In this document: piece by piece, positions 63,661-64,000 of the stretch
How the letters are laid out: each line of letters opens with the position of its first letter
How positions within the stretch are numbered: the first letter of the stretch is position 1
The notes under the pieces: model-generated
What the model was told of the DNA's origin: nothing
Seen by the model: only the letters and a program-made list of their open reading frames with translations
Databases searched by the model: none
Assembly (NCBI RefSeq): GCF_000008545.1
Contig: NC_000853.1
Span: 262,465-326,464 of the forward strand
Direction: 5' to 3'
Source of the DNA: Thermotoga maritima MSB8
GTDB taxonomy: Bacteria > Thermotogota > Thermotogae > Thermotogales > Thermotogaceae
Length of the DNA: 64,000 bases
Program-made: the position numbers and the translations under genes

Positions 63661-64000
63661 ATGAAACCCCGTTACAAACCTGACTGGGAATCTCTGAGGG
63701 AACACACAGTACCGAAATGGTTCGACAAGGCGAAATTCGGGATCTTCATTCACTGGGGGATTTACTCTGTTCCGGGATGGGCGACGCCCACCGGAGAACT
63801 CGGTAAAGTGCCGATGGATGCCTGGTTCTTCCAGAATCCGTACGCAGAGTGGTACGAAAATTCCCTCAGGATCAAGGAGAGTCCCACCTGGGAATACCAC
63901 GTGAAGACCTACGGAGAAAATTTCGAGTACGAGAAGTTTGCGGATCTTTTCACCGCAGAGAAGTGGGATCCACAAGAGTGGGCTGATCTCTTCAAAAAAG
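63661..64000 (+). CDS. GH29 alpha-L-fucosidase, N-terminal part (runs off the window)
   Basis: The first 113 codons are visible. MKPRYKPDWESLREHTVPKW and FGIFIHWGIYSVPGWA are the start of a GH29 fucosidase identical in style to the studied T. maritima enzyme. There is no signal peptide, so it should be cytoplasmic, removing fucose from imported xyloglucan oligomers. ATG 63661 is 10 bases behind AAGGAGG; ATG 63652 (three residues more) is only one base from that site. G+C rises again here (28 of 60 in line 63661-63720). The catalytic nucleophile lies beyond the end. Confidence 0.93.
   Translation, partial: MKPRYKPDWESLREHTVPKWFDKAKFGIFIHWGIYSVPGWATPTGELGKVPMDAWFFQNPYAEWYENSLRIKESPTWEYHVKTYGENFEYEKFADLFTAEKWDPQEWADLFKK

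Noticed and set aside
1-64000. CRISPR arrays, tRNA/rRNA genes, IS elements, prophage, toxin-antitoxin pairs
   Set aside because: No repeated 25-40 base units, no cloverleaf-type sequences in the gaps, and no transposase, integrase or toxin motifs in any supported frame. All gaps are under 300 bases.

Overview
The window reads as a chromosomal segment of a hyperthermophilic Thermotoga, either Thermotoga maritima or a very close relative. I base this on protein sequences I recognise by length and motif: a 633-residue TopA with a CxC...CxC zinc motif, a heterodimeric ABC exporter whose catalytic Glu is residue 517, a 484-residue GH51 arabinofuranosidase with catalytic Glu172 and Glu281, a GH74 glucanase, and the start of a GH29 alpha-L-fucosidase. 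Gene order, dense overlapping operons, and GTG/TTG starts behind strong GGAGG sites fit the same group. I see no tRNA, rRNA, CRISPR array, IS element or prophage.

Layout. 1-12,801 and on to 14,434: a long plus-strand housekeeping run. It opens with the tail of an Rnf ion-pump operon (rnfA, short rnfB), then dprA, csrA, gatC, a YraN-family gene, smpB, rpmB, a small membrane protein, an OB/HD nuclease-like gene, topA, ddl, a PhoU-like protein with a phosphate permease, dnaN, mnmG, a pseudouridine synthase and uvrC. hup follows alone. 14,916-20,003: a minus-strand operon metF / MetH-reactivation protein / metH / mnmE. 20,068-26,233: a secreted orphan, then ppdK, fba and ackA, i.e. central carbon metabolism. 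26,251-40,169: a complete L-arabinose/arabinan locus made of AraR, araA, an ABC transporter without its own ATPase, GH127 and GH51 arabinofuranosidases, mutarotase, araD, araB and araM. Three GTACGTAC palindromes tie its two promoter regions together. 40,237-44,208: a PadR regulator with a heterodimeric exporter. 44,235-45,494: PPi-dependent phosphofructokinase. 45,712-50,896: citrate synthase, an aconitase-superfamily LeuC/LeuD-like pair, proA and proB in one operon. 50,922-54,472: transaldolase, PfkB sugar kinase, and an SDR plus zinc alcohol dehydrogenase pair. 54,516-64,000: a LacI-controlled oligosaccharide locus (family-5 binding protein, two permeases, two ATPases, secreted GH74 enzyme, intracellular fucosidase), probably for xyloglucan. 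Parts of it are visibly more AT-rich than the rest.

How the parts work together. Polysaccharides are cut outside the cell and oligosaccharides are imported by ABC systems. Arabinose then goes through AraA/AraB/AraD to xylulose-5-phosphate, transaldolase feeds hexose phosphates, PPi-PFK and aldolase carry glycolysis, PPDK captures PPi at the PEP/pyruvate step, and acetate kinase makes ATP.

Oddities. Single-base frame breaks appear in three otherwise intact genes: smpB, the OB/HD gene and the arabinose binding protein. They could be true mutations, slippage sites or errors in this sequence. AraR seems to use an AUC start codon. I found no wholly unknown system. The most interesting leads are the citrate synthase/aconitase-like/proline operon, the AraR start and operator architecture, a hairpin placed between the Shine-Dalgarno and start codon of an arabinose permease, and araM in the arabinose operon.
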